From Deltaproteobacteria bacterium (lineage in GTDB: Bacteria > Desulfobacterota > Desulfuromonadia > Geobacterales > Pseudopelobacteraceae), in assembly GCA_021850095.1 (NCBI GenBank), contig JAJZRX010000020.1:1-43183 (forward strand): 43,183 nt of DNA. The letters are read 5' to 3'. The notes under the pieces were generated by a model. The model was given only the letters and a program-made list of their open reading frames with translations. It ran no database searches and was not told the origin of the DNA. Both the position numbers and the translations under genes were made by a program. Below, one piece after another: positions 1-7,554 of the stretch (its first letter is position 1; the number at the start of each line of letters is the position of its first letter).

Positions 1-206
<206 letters not shown>

Positions 207-349
207 TAAAAATGAAATACGGCCCGGGGAGGCAACCCTCCCCAGGTCGATATAAATCAAACAAAATCATGCAAACCTAAAAACTATCCATCCAAAGCAA
301 TTGCCAAGAAATAATCAGGCCAAATCCGCAAGGACAAAAGCCAAACGAT
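207..349 (+). other. 23S-5S internal transcribed spacer with hairpin
   Basis: This 143-base spacer holds no tRNA. It contains a perfect 7-bp stem GGGGAGG/CCTCCCC (226-232 with 237-243) closed by a CAAC loop. That is the kind of structure used in rRNA precursor processing. The rest is A-rich and featureless. Confidence 0.6.
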
Positions 350-469
<120 letters not shown>

Positions 470-480
470 TAATTAAAATA

Positions 481-518
481 AACGCCCCCGCAACCAGTAA
501 AATGGATGCGGGGGCGTT
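481..518. terminator. Strong hairpin after 5S; U-tract only on the opposite strand
   Basis: A perfect 12-bp GC-rich stem (AACGCCCCCGCA, 481-492, with TGCGGGGGCGTT, 507-518) lies 12 bases after the 5S gene. On the plus strand the stem is followed by ATGCGTTG, which is not a U-tract. On the minus strand it is followed by TATTTTAATTATT. The hairpin therefore looks more efficient for blocking antisense transcription than for ending the rRNA transcript. Confidence 0.65.
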
Positions 519-558
519 ATGCGTTGATGAAGAAAAACTCGGGAGTCGGGGGTAACTG

Positions 559-1377
559 ATGAGCGATAAACGTTTTCTGACGCCGGTTGAAACAGCCCAT
601 GCCATTATCCAAAATGGCCGGCGCGTGCTGCATCAAACTTTCGGGCGCACGTTTGTATTGAGTCTGCTGGCCGGCTTTTATATCGCTTTCGGTGCCCAGC
701 TTTCTACGGTTGTCACCCAGGATGCTGCCCTGTTTACTGGACTTGGCATCTCTCGTCTGCTAGGAGGTTCCGTTTTTTCGATCGGTCTTATGTTGGTCGT
801 GATCTGCGGGGCTGAACTGTTCACCGGCAACAGTCTGCTGGCTGGTGCCGCACTGCATGGTGAAATATCCTGGGGAAAACTGACTGAAAATTGGGTTGTG
901 GTTCTAACCGGCAATTTTATTGGCTCACTTTTTTTTGCCTGGCTGATGTTTGAAACGCGTTTATGGGAACAGGGTTCGATAACCGAACAGGCGCTAAAAG
1001 TTGCAACTGTCAAATGCAAATTGTCCTTCTCAGCTGCTTTCGTGCGGGGCCTGCTCTGCAACTGGCTGGTCTGTCTGGCAGTATTCATGGCCACCGCTGC
1101 CCGGGATGTGACCGGCAAGTTGCTGGCCTGTTATATTCCGATAATGACCTTTGTTGCCAGCGGTTTTGAGCACTCCATCGCCAATATGTACTTCATTCCA
1201 ACCGGTCTATTTCTTTCCAGTGAGCTCGTCAGACCTGATCCGGCCCTTACCTGGTACGGCTTTATTGTTGACAACCTGATACCGGTTACGGCCGGTAATA
1301 TCGTCGGGGGAGTTCTCTTTGTTGCCTGCGCCTATAGTTATGCCCATATAGGAACACAAAAAAATGAAAAACTCTGA
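559..1377 (+). CDS. Formate/nitrite transporter (FNT) family channel
   Basis: A 272-residue inner-membrane protein with the FocA/NirC/HSC fold. Six hydrophobic segments are readable. The family signature 'CGAELFTGN' lies at residues 83-91, and a second half-repeat contains 'SIANMYFIPTGL'. FNT proteins are pentameric channels for formate, nitrite or hydrosulfide. The substrate cannot be decided from sequence alone; formate is plausible in an anaerobic metal reducer, but that is inference. The ATG at 559 follows a purine-rich GGGGGT. It sits only 40 bases after the post-5S hairpin, leaving little room for its own promoter. A flavoprotein gene follows after ~100 bases. Confidence 0.9.
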   Translation: MSDKRFLTPVETAHAIIQNGRRVLHQTFGRTFVLSLLAGFYIAFGAQLSTVVTQDAALFTGLGISRLLGGSVFSIGLMLVVICGAELFTGNSLLAGAALHGEISWGKLTENWVVVLTGNFIGSLFFAWLMFETRLWEQGSITEQALKVATVKCKLSFSAAFVRGLLCNWLVCLAVFMATAARDVTGKLLACYIPIMTFVASGFEHSIANMYFIPTGLFLSSELVRPDPALTWYGFIVDNLIPVTAGNIVGGVLFVACAYSYAHIGTQKNEKL

Positions 1378-1392
1378 TATAACATCTCAAGT

Positions 1393-1408
1393 ATTGGAGG
1401 GCTCCAAT
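1393..1408. promoter_or_regulatory. 16-bp palindrome upstream of flavoprotein gene
   Basis: ATTGGA-GGGC-TCCAAT is an inverted repeat with 6-bp arms in the 102-base gap before the flavoprotein start. It has no U-tract, so it is not a terminator. It could be an operator, but no regulator is encoded nearby and no clear promoter was seen. Confidence 0.25.
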
Positions 1409-1479
1409 CCCGCAAACAGATGTTGTGTCAGATTGAGATTGTGGTGCCTCAAAACACATCAGGTCAGAAAGGATTCACT

Positions 1480-2115
1480 GTGAACGTACTGGCATTTAAC
1501 GGAAGTCCCAACAGGGAAGGAAATACCTGGCATGCATTAAAGATGGTTACCTCTGAACTTGAAAAAGAGGGGATTGAAACAGAAATCATCCATGTCGGCA
1601 ATAAGGTCATTCGGGGATGCACCGCCTGCGGCCAGTGTGTAAAGAACAAGGATGAGCAATGTGTTCTGCCTGGTGATGAGGTTAATCAGTGGCTTCAGAA
1701 GATGAAACACGCGGATGGAATTATTTTAGGTTCTCCGGTTCATTACGCAGCCATGACGGGAACCATGAAATCGTTTCTGGATCGGGCTTTTTATGTATCC
1801 AGTGTCAACGACGGCATGTTGCGCCACAAAGTTGGCGCTGCTGTGGTTGCAGTACGTCGTTCCGGTGGCTTGCCCACATTCGAGCAGCTGAATAATTTCC
1901 TGCTCTATTCCGAAATGCTGCTACCGACTTCCAATTATTGGAATGTGATTCATGGAACCCGTCCGGGTGAGGCGACAGAGGATACGGAGGGACTCCAGAT
2001 CATGCGAGTGTTGGGCAAGAATATGGCCTGGCTATTAAAACTGGTAGAAAACGGAAAGGGCACAGTTGTGCCACCGGAGAGAGAATCCAAAGTGTTTATG
2101 AATTTTATTCACTGA
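1480..2115 (+). CDS. Flavodoxin-fold NAD(P)H-dependent FMN reductase / iron-sulfur flavoprotein-like
   Basis: A 211-residue cytoplasmic protein of the NADPH-dependent FMN reductase / multimeric flavodoxin family. The N-terminal strand runs into the FMN phosphate loop 'FNGSPNREGNT'. A cysteine cluster C-x2-C-x2-C follows ('GCTACGQC', with a further Cys before 'VLPGD'). The flavin segment 'GSPVHYAAMTGTMKSFLDR' comes next. The cysteine cluster resembles the compact motif of archaeal-type iron-sulfur flavoproteins, so a [4Fe-4S] cluster is possible but unproven. An upstream ATG at 1420 is in frame, but GTG 1480 has a good AAGGA site and starts directly at the first beta strand, so it is preferred. 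The physiological electron partner is unknown. Confidence 0.85.
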   Translation: MNVLAFNGSPNREGNTWHALKMVTSELEKEGIETEIIHVGNKVIRGCTACGQCVKNKDEQCVLPGDEVNQWLQKMKHADGIILGSPVHYAAMTGTMKSFLDRAFYVSSVNDGMLRHKVGAAVVAVRRSGGLPTFEQLNNFLLYSEMLLPTSNYWNVIHGTRPGEATEDTEGLQIMRVLGKNMAWLLKLVENGKGTVVPPERESKVFMNFIH

Positions 2116-2133
2116 TTTTCTTGAAAGCCAAAC

Positions 2134-2865
2134 ATGTCTACCGTCAAAAAATCTGCAGGTAAATATCAGCCCAGAGGGCTGACGGTTCTACACGAAGACA
2201 GGGATATCATCGTGGTAGAAAAACCGTGCGGACTCCTGACGATCGGAACGGACCGGGATAAAACAAGGACGGTCCACACCATTCTTAACGAGTATGTCCG
2301 TAAAGGGGATCCTCGCTCGCGAAACCGGATTTACATCGTCCATCGTCTGGATCGCGAAACATCCGGTATCCTGATACTTGCAAAAAGCGAGGTGGCTAAA
2401 GATTATCTGCAGGGACATTGGCAGGAAACCAATAAACACTACCTGACAATCGTCTACGGTTCGCTTGAACCGCAAGCAGGGACCATCAGCAGCTATCTGG
2501 CCGAAAACAGCGCTTATAAGGTTTATTCCACCGCTGACCGGTCTGTCGGAAAGCTGTCCCATACGGAGTATTCGGTTCTGAAGGAATCCAAAGGCCTCAC
2601 CCTGTTGGATATTCACCTGCTGACCGGGCGCAAGCATCAGATACGGGTCCATCTTTCTGAAAAAGGGCATCCGGTTGTGGGTGACAGAAAGTATGGCAGG
2701 TTAAATGATGCACACGGAACCCTGGCTCTGCATGCCAGGTCGATCTCTTTTACCCATCCGGTCAGCGGGAAACTGCTGAATTTTAAAACCGCCATCCCCG
2801 ATTTGTTTACCCGACTGGTCGGTAGAATAGATGCGGTTTCGGAGGCCTCTTACTCGATTGCATAG
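2134..2865 (+). CDS. RluA-family pseudouridine synthase
   Basis: A 243-residue enzyme that isomerises uridine to pseudouridine in RNA. The catalytic motif 'HRLDRETSGILI' (with the nucleophilic Asp) and the later 'LLTGRKHQIRVHL' are the hallmark RluA/RsuA motifs. The N-terminal 'LHEDRDIIVVEKPCGLL' is the standard first strand of the catalytic domain. No S4 RNA-binding domain precedes it, so this is the short catalytic-domain-only type. The target base is not predictable. It starts 18 bases after the flavoprotein stop and probably shares its transcript. Its 3' end overlaps the convergent CsgG/WD40 gene by 16 bases. Confidence 0.92.
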   Translation: MSTVKKSAGKYQPRGLTVLHEDRDIIVVEKPCGLLTIGTDRDKTRTVHTILNEYVRKGDPRSRNRIYIVHRLDRETSGILILAKSEVAKDYLQGHWQETNKHYLTIVYGSLEPQAGTISSYLAENSAYKVYSTADRSVGKLSHTEYSVLKESKGLTLLDIHLLTGRKHQIRVHLSEKGHPVVGDRKYGRLNDAHGTLALHARSISFTHPVSGKLLNFKTAIPDLFTRLVGRIDAVSEASYSIA

Positions 2866-4625
2866 ACAAGCACCTGCTTATCGGTCCCGGTCAGGGCGAA
2901 TCTGCCATCGGCTGTCAGTACCATCGAATAGGCTTTCTGGCTCAATTTGATTCTCTTCTGTTCACGGCCGTTTTTGAGATCCCACACAAACAGCATTCCG
3001 CCACCCCGCCTGCTTTCGGAAGATGCCAGCCTGTGGCCGTCCTTGCTTATGCCCAGCGCGGCGATGTCATCCTCATGTCCAGTCAGATCAAGCTTACGCG
3101 ACCCGTTTCCCGTTTCCCAAACGATGATTCTTTTATCCGATCCGGCTGAAATCACCTGTTTGCCGCCCGGGCTGAAAAGCAGCGCCGTGACGTCATCCGA
3201 GTGGCCCGACATGCTGCGGACCTTTGAACTGTCGGCACTGCTCCATAAGGTCACTTTTTTATCCCGCCCCCCGGATCCGATCAGTTTTCCATCCGGACTG
3301 ACCGCCACCGCCCTGACTTCGTTTTCAGTTTTAATGGTGATTGTTTTGTTGCTTTTGTAATTCCAGATCATGATCCGGTCTTCCGTGGTGCCGATTGCAA
3401 TGCTGTTGCCGGCGGGATAAAAGGCCAGGGATGTGACTGAATCATCAAGTGTCAGGGTGTAGGCCGGTTGGCGGGTGGCTACATCCCAAATCACAACCTT
3501 GTCGCTTTTTCCGGCCGCTGCCAGCAGCTTGCTGTCGCCGCTGAATGCCAGGGCCTGGATCGTATTAGTGTTGGCGGGATCGTGAAGCGTTATCAATGTG
3601 GCCCAAGAGGATGTGTCCCGCAGGTCGATCTGGCCATCCTTGTCGGCCGATGCTACCAGCAGGCCGTTAGGGGAGACGCTCATGGCGGTCACGTCCGAAT
3701 CGTGCGCGGCAAGCGTTCTGTAGGTGCCTTTTACTGCTGCGGTCTCCTGCGCGGGCTTGCTTTCCGCCACCACTATTCCATTGTCAGGGTTTTTCTGACG
3801 ACCAGATTCTTTGCTGACGGCTGCCGGGAGTGCATCTTCATGTGCTGCCGTGTTGTCCTGTTCGTCTTCCAGCAGGATGGCCGAAACCAGCTGGCCAGCC
3901 TTGATGCAGGAAGGGCAGGCCTCATTTATAATAACTGAATCGGAGGTGTTTTCCCGCAAACCGGTTACCCGCAATGTGCCTTTATCTATGGTTTCAACCG
4001 AAAGTACCTCACCGGTTTTGGGGTGCTTCAGTGGAGCTCCCTCGGTGTAGACTTTAAATTGCATTCCGGTTCGTACTCCGGCGCTGCTGCCCAGATCGAC
4101 GGTCACTTTGCCGGTGCTGCGCTTGACGACATAGCCTTGGAGCGGGAAATGCCGGATGATCTTGGCGGCCGCCTCGTTTACCAGCTTGTTCAAGCTGCTG
4201 GCAGACCCGCCTTTGAAGCTTTCGGCCGTAATGATCGAGCCGGTTTCAACATTCAGCAGTCTGACATTTATTTCGGATACACCGTCATAGCTTTGAACGG
4301 TTCCGCTGACGACCGTTTTGACCCCCAGAACTTTCCCCAGTTGCGATGCGCTGCGCGGATCAATCAGCCCGGTTACCCCCATCTTCTGCTCTTCGAGGAT
4401 CTGCTGCAGCAGACGCCTTTCGATAACGTCGAAGCGGCCGGTATTCACCAGCGCAGTCGTAAACCACTCCGCCACGATTTTGCCGACATCCTTGACATCA
4501 AAGGCGCCGTTCTCCTGGAAATCCACCACGGCCACCTTGGTCTTTTTGAACTCCGCCGCACTGGCAAACGCCGACATACCGGCTATCACAATCATCATGA
4601 TCAAAATCAACGTTGATTTTTTCAT
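2850..4625 (-). CDS. Secreted CsgG-like domain / WD40 beta-propeller fusion protein
   Basis: A 591-residue exported protein. Residues 1-24 form a signal peptide ending ASAA with no lipobox cysteine, so release to the periplasm or beyond is predicted. Residues ~29-160 match a CsgG/FlgO-like fold: 'KVAVVDFQENG', an 'RFDVIERRLLQQILEEQ' helix, and 'VKTVVSGTVQSYDG'. Residues ~164-235 look like the small beta domain often following it (FlgT-C-like). A C-P-S-C pair lies at 237-240, then a low-complexity linker, then seven WD40 blades (301-591), enough for a complete propeller. The start at 4625 is chosen for its GAGGTG site; an in-frame upstream ATG at 4697 is less likely. The function is unknown. 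An envelope scaffold is a guess. Confidence 0.8.
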   Translation of the reverse strand: MKKSTLILIMMIVIAGMSAFASAAEFKKTKVAVVDFQENGAFDVKDVGKIVAEWFTTALVNTGRFDVIERRLLQQILEEQKMGVTGLIDPRSASQLGKVLGVKTVVSGTVQSYDGVSEINVRLLNVETGSIITAESFKGGSASSLNKLVNEAAAKIIRHFPLQGYVVKRSTGKVTVDLGSSAGVRTGMQFKVYTEGAPLKHPKTGEVLSVETIDKGTLRVTGLRENTSDSVIINEACPSCIKAGQLVSAILLEDEQDNTAAHEDALPAAVSKESGRQKNPDNGIVVAESKPAQETAAVKGTYRTLAAHDSDVTAMSVSPNGLLVASADKDGQIDLRDTSSWATLITLHDPANTNTIQALAFSGDSKLLAAAGKSDKVVIWDVATRQPAYTLTLDDSVTSLAFYPAGNSIAIGTTEDRIMIWNYKSNKTITIKTENEVRAVAVSPDGKLIGSGGRDKKVTLWSSADSSKVRSMSGHSDDVTALLFSPGGKQVISAGSDKRIIVWETGNGSRKLDLTGHEDDIAALGISKDGHRLASSESRRGGGMLFVWDLKNGREQKRIKLSQKAYSMVLTADGRFALTGTDKQVLVYAIE

Positions 4626-4761
4626 ATCAGACACCTCACTCACTATTGGTATGGGCAAAGAATACCCCAAAAAATAGTTTTTGCCAGTGATCATCAATCA
4701 ATCAGTTCCAAACAGCAGCTATTTATTCAACTGATTTGGTTGATTGTTAACCACAAAGATA

Positions 4762-4791
4762 TTGCTCACCGGTCGTCATTAATGGTATAAG
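4762..4791 (+). promoter_or_regulatory. Predicted sigma-70 promoter of the YbiT-like ABC-F gene
   Basis: TTGCTC (4762-4767), an 18-base spacer and TATAAG (4786-4791) give a fair sigma-70 match. The predicted transcription start is near 4798, about 84 bases before the chosen start codon and just before a terminator hairpin. Confidence 0.45.
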
Positions 4792-4803
4792 TGAAGATCC
4801 GTG

Positions 4804-4840
4804 AACCACAGAGGTCACCCGCCGCTGTGGTTTTTTATTT
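4804..4840 (+). terminator. Terminator hairpin in the ABC-F leader (possible attenuator)
   Basis: The stem AACCACAG (4804-4811) pairs with CTGTGGTT (4825-4832) and runs into TTTTATTT. It is a textbook intrinsic terminator on the plus strand, 42 bases before the ABC-F start codon. No plus-strand gene ends nearby that it could serve: the previous one stops at 2865. Transcription from the predicted promoter would have to pass it, so it may act as an attenuator. Confidence 0.6.
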
Positions 4841-4881
4841 CCGAATCCGGATATGTTAACACAAAGGAGCACTACACCAGC

Positions 4882-6519
4882 ATGATTGCAGCAAACAATG
4901 TCACACTTTCCTACGGCAAACGTGTTCTCTTCAAGGACGTCAACATCAAGTTCACCCCTGGAAACTGCTACGGCCTGATTGGCGCCAACGGCGCCGGCAA
5001 ATCAACGTTTCTTAAAATCCTGGCGGGAGAGATCGAACCGGACAAGGGCGAAATCACCATCGGCGCCAAGGAGCGCATTGCAGTCCTGCGCCAGGATCAG
5101 TTCGCCTTTGACGAAGAGACCGTTTTTAACACGGTTATAATGGGGCATAAACGTCTGTATGATGTCATGACCGAACGCGATGCGATCTACTCCAAGACCG
5201 AATTCAGCGAAGAGGATGGCGTCCGCTCGGCCGAACTGGAAGGTGACTTTGCCGAGATGAACGGCTATGAAGCCGAGTCGGAAGCTGCTGTGCTGCTGAA
5301 TGGTCTCGGTATTCCGGAAGATCTACGCGGCAAGCGAATGAAGGAACTGGAAAGCGGCGACAAGGTGCGCGTATTGCTGGCCCAGGCGCTGTTCGGTAAT
5401 CCGGACGTGCTGCTTCTGGACGAGCCGACCAACAACCTGGATCTCAAATCAATCTCCTGGCTGGAAGACTTCCTCTACCGCTTCCCCAATACCGTGATCG
5501 TTGTTTCCCACGATCGTCACTTCCTGAATCAGGTCTGTACCCACACCGCCGACATCGATTTCGGCCGGATTCAGATCTATGTCGGCAACTACGATTTCTG
5601 GTACCATGCCGCCCAGCTCAACCTGAAGCAGAAGCAGAACGAGAACCGCAAGGTTTCCGAGAAGGCCGAAGAATTGAAGGCATTTATCCAGCGTTTCAGT
5701 TCCAATGCTTCCAAGGCCAAGCAGGCCACTTCGCGCAAGAAACTGCTGGACAAGCTGACGATCGAGGATATGCCGGTTTCTTCGCGTAAATACCCGCATG
5801 TGGTTTTCAAGCCCGAGCGGCCTTGCGGTGACATCATTCTGGAGATTCAAGGTCTTTCCAAAGAGATTGATGGTGTCAAGGTGCTGGACAACTTTGATCT
5901 GATCGTGCGTAAAGGGGACAAGATCGCCTTTGTGGGGGGCAATACGCTGGCCCGCACGACGCTCTTCCAGATTCTGGCCGGTGAAATGGAACCGGACAGC
6001 GGCAGCTTCCGCTGGGGGGTCACGATCACCAACGCTTATTTCCCGAAAGAGAACAGCTCCTACTTTGAAAATGATCTGACCCTGATCGAATGGCTGGGTC
6101 AGTATTCCCCCCCCACCGAAGGTGAGACCTTTGCGCGCGGTTTCCTGGGCCGGATGCTTTTCTCGGGCGAAGAGGCGATGAAGAAGACCAGCGTGCTTTC
6201 GGGCGGTGAGCGGGTGCGCTGCATGCTGTCGCGCATGATGCTGAGCGGCGCCAATGCGCTGATCCTGGATGAACCGACCAACCATCTGGATCTGGAATCG
6301 ATCACGGCTCTGAACGACGGCCTGATCGCTTTCAGCGAGGTGGTTCTGTTCGCTTCGCATGACCACGAGTTCGTTTCGACGATCGCCAACCGGATCATCG
6401 AAATCACCCCCGGCGGTGTTATTGACCGGGTGATGAATTTTGAAGAGTACCTGGAGGATGCGGACGTATCGCGGGAACGGGACGAATACTATCACGGTCA
6501 TGCTGAACTGACCCTGTAG
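4882..6519 (+). CDS. ybiT: ABC-F family ATPase, YbiT-like
   Basis: A 545-residue soluble protein with two ATP-binding cassettes and no membrane segments. It is of the ABC-F class, which binds the ribosome E site and modulates stalled translation. Cassette 1 is complete: P-loop 'GANGAGKST', 'LLLDEPTNNLD' and 'SHDRHFLN'. The linker region has 'RFSSNASKAKQATSRKK', as in YbiT. Cassette 2 has 'LSGGERVRCML' and 'LILDEPTNHLD', but its P-loop (residues 352-360, bases 5935-5961) reads GGNTLARTT, lacking the invariant Gly and Lys. ATG 4882 is chosen because the first strand begins there and AGGAG lies 12 bases upstream; a GTG at 4801 is in frame but inside the terminator region. It is flanked by two terminators. 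Confidence 0.9.
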   Translation: MIAANNVTLSYGKRVLFKDVNIKFTPGNCYGLIGANGAGKSTFLKILAGEIEPDKGEITIGAKERIAVLRQDQFAFDEETVFNTVIMGHKRLYDVMTERDAIYSKTEFSEEDGVRSAELEGDFAEMNGYEAESEAAVLLNGLGIPEDLRGKRMKELESGDKVRVLLAQALFGNPDVLLLDEPTNNLDLKSISWLEDFLYRFPNTVIVVSHDRHFLNQVCTHTADIDFGRIQIYVGNYDFWYHAAQLNLKQKQNENRKVSEKAEELKAFIQRFSSNASKAKQATSRKKLLDKLTIEDMPVSSRKYPHVVFKPERPCGDIILEIQGLSKEIDGVKVLDNFDLIVRKGDKIAFVGGNTLARTTLFQILAGEMEPDSGSFRWGVTITNAYFPKENSSYFENDLTLIEWLGQYSPPTEGETFARGFLGRMLFSGEEAMKKTSVLSGGERVRCMLSRMMLSGANALILDEPTNHLDLESITALNDGLIAFSEVVLFASHDHEFVSTIANRIIEITPGGVIDRVMNFEEYLEDADVSRERDEYYHGHAELTL

Positions 6520-6563
6520 CCGCAGCTGAAGCTTTCTTTACCAGAGACTGATCATACGCTTAT

Positions 6564-6602
6564 AACCACAGGTTACGCGGCAACGCGCCCTGTGGTTTTT
6601 TA
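6564..6602 (+). terminator. Intrinsic terminator after the YbiT-like gene
   Basis: AACCACAGG (6564-6572) pairs with CCTGTGGTT (6589-6597), followed by a T6 run. The stem arms AACCACAG/CTGTGGTTTTTTA are the same as in the hairpin in front of the gene at 4804-4840. Confidence 0.85.
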
Positions 6603-6619
6603 ATATGCCGGAGAAGCAG

Positions 6620-7084
6620 ATGCTTTCACAATCAGCCCTGACGATAAAGTGGCGGCAACCGGACCTGCAGGAGGAGCGTTGGGAGTTTTTCAACCATCCC
6701 GCCAAGCAGGAGTGGTACCAGCGGCAGTGCGTCAGTTGGGAACGGATCGAGACCCGATTTGCTGCCGGCCTGTTGATGCCCTATCCGCGTTCGGCACAGA
6801 TCAACGGAATCCCGGTGGCTCTTTCCTATCACTCCTACGAAGAGTATCAAACCTGGCTGGCCAAGGCCAAGCGGGGTTACCGCAAGAATTACTCCAGGAT
6901 GGAAGACGATCTGCAAAGCAGCGGCACTCTGTCGCTCAAAGCACCCATCATTCTGACCTGTGGCGGGGAGGGGCTACTTTATTCCGGTTACCGGCGTCTC
7001 TGTCTGGCCTGGAATTACGGCATGACCCCCTATGTCTGGCTGGTCACTCTGGATGGAGAACGGGACGTGGTGACACCAGTATGA
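6620..7084 (+). CDS. Hypothetical protein with ParB-like C-terminal segment
   Basis: A 154-residue soluble protein that I do not recognise as a named family. The C-terminal part, '[28 protein letters not shown]' read in two pieces, resembles the ParB/Srx 'x-G-x-R-R-L-x-A-x-x-x-G' core. That core binds or hydrolyses nucleotides in ParB, sulfiredoxin and ParB-like nucleases. The usual G-x-H-R signature is replaced by S-G-Y-R-R, so activity is uncertain. ATG 6620 has GGAG 6 bases upstream and is preferred over ATG 6605. The stop overlaps the next start (ATGA), so it is translationally coupled to the YaiI/YqxD gene. Confidence 0.65.
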   Translation: MLSQSALTIKWRQPDLQEERWEFFNHPAKQEWYQRQCVSWERIETRFAAGLLMPYPRSAQINGIPVALSYHSYEEYQTWLAKAKRGYRKNYSRMEDDLQSSGTLSLKAPIILTCGGEGLLYSGYRRLCLAWNYGMTPYVWLVTLDGERDVVTPV

Positions 7085-7539
7085 AAATCTGGATTGATGC
7101 CGATGCCAGCCCGCGAATCGTCAAGGAAATCGTTTTCCGTGCCGCGGATCGGTTGCAGCTGCAGGTCTGCCTGGTGGCCAACCAGCCGTTGACAAAACAC
7201 CATTCGCAGCTGATCAGTTCGGTGGTGGTGCCGGAAGGGCCGGATCTGGCCGACGATTACATTGCCGAACATGCTTCAACCCGGGATCTGGTGATTACCG
7301 CCGATATACCGCTGGCGGCCCGGATTGTGGAAAAGGGTGGTGTGGCGCTGGACCCGCGCGGAGAACTGTATACCGAGGATAATGTGGCAGAACGTCTCTC
7401 GGTGCGGGATCTGATGTTTGAGCTGCGTGCCGATGGCTTCACCGGTGGTGGCCCGGCCCCGTTCGGCCTGGTGGATCGCCAGCGCTTTGCATCATCTTTT
7501 GATCGCACCGTGACCCGCCTCCTCAAAAAACATTCATAA
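7081..7539 (+). CDS. YaiI/YqxD family protein (UPF0178)
   Basis: A 152-residue protein of the UPF0178 family, related to PIN/NYN-type nuclease folds. It starts with the diagnostic '[22 protein letters not shown]' (quoted here only as the family's D-A-D-A-x-P type motif). It contains '[17 protein letters not shown]' and '[22 protein letters not shown]', then '[21 protein letters not shown]'. Conserved Asp residues suggest metal binding, but no function is established. It overlaps the preceding gene by 4 bases and is followed after 15 bases by the second ABC-F gene, suggesting one three-gene transcript. Confidence 0.9.
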   Translation: MKIWIDADASPRIVKEIVFRAADRLQLQVCLVANQPLTKHHSQLISSVVVPEGPDLADDYIAEHASTRDLVITADIPLAARIVEKGGVALDPRGELYTEDNVAERLSVRDLMFELRADGFTGGGPAPFGLVDRQRFASSFDRTVTRLLKKHS

Positions 7540-7554
7540 CAAGGAGTTTTATTA

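Larger units (their letters stand above)
4626..4881. other. Divergent intergenic region upstream of the first ABC-F gene
   Basis: This 256-base gap separates the divergent CsgG/WD40 and ABC-F genes. Near 4695-4707 and 4729-4746 lies an imperfect inverted repeat (CAATCAATCAGTT with AACTGATTTGGTTGATTG). A promoter (4762-4791) and a terminator-like hairpin (4804-4840) for the plus-strand gene are listed separately. No convincing promoter was recognised for the minus-strand gene. Confidence 0.5.

Noticed and set aside
5449-6501. 350-codon minus-strand ORF opposite the YbiT-like gene
   Set aside because: Shadow of an ABC-F gene with clear motifs; rich in His/Gln/Arg, no start signal.
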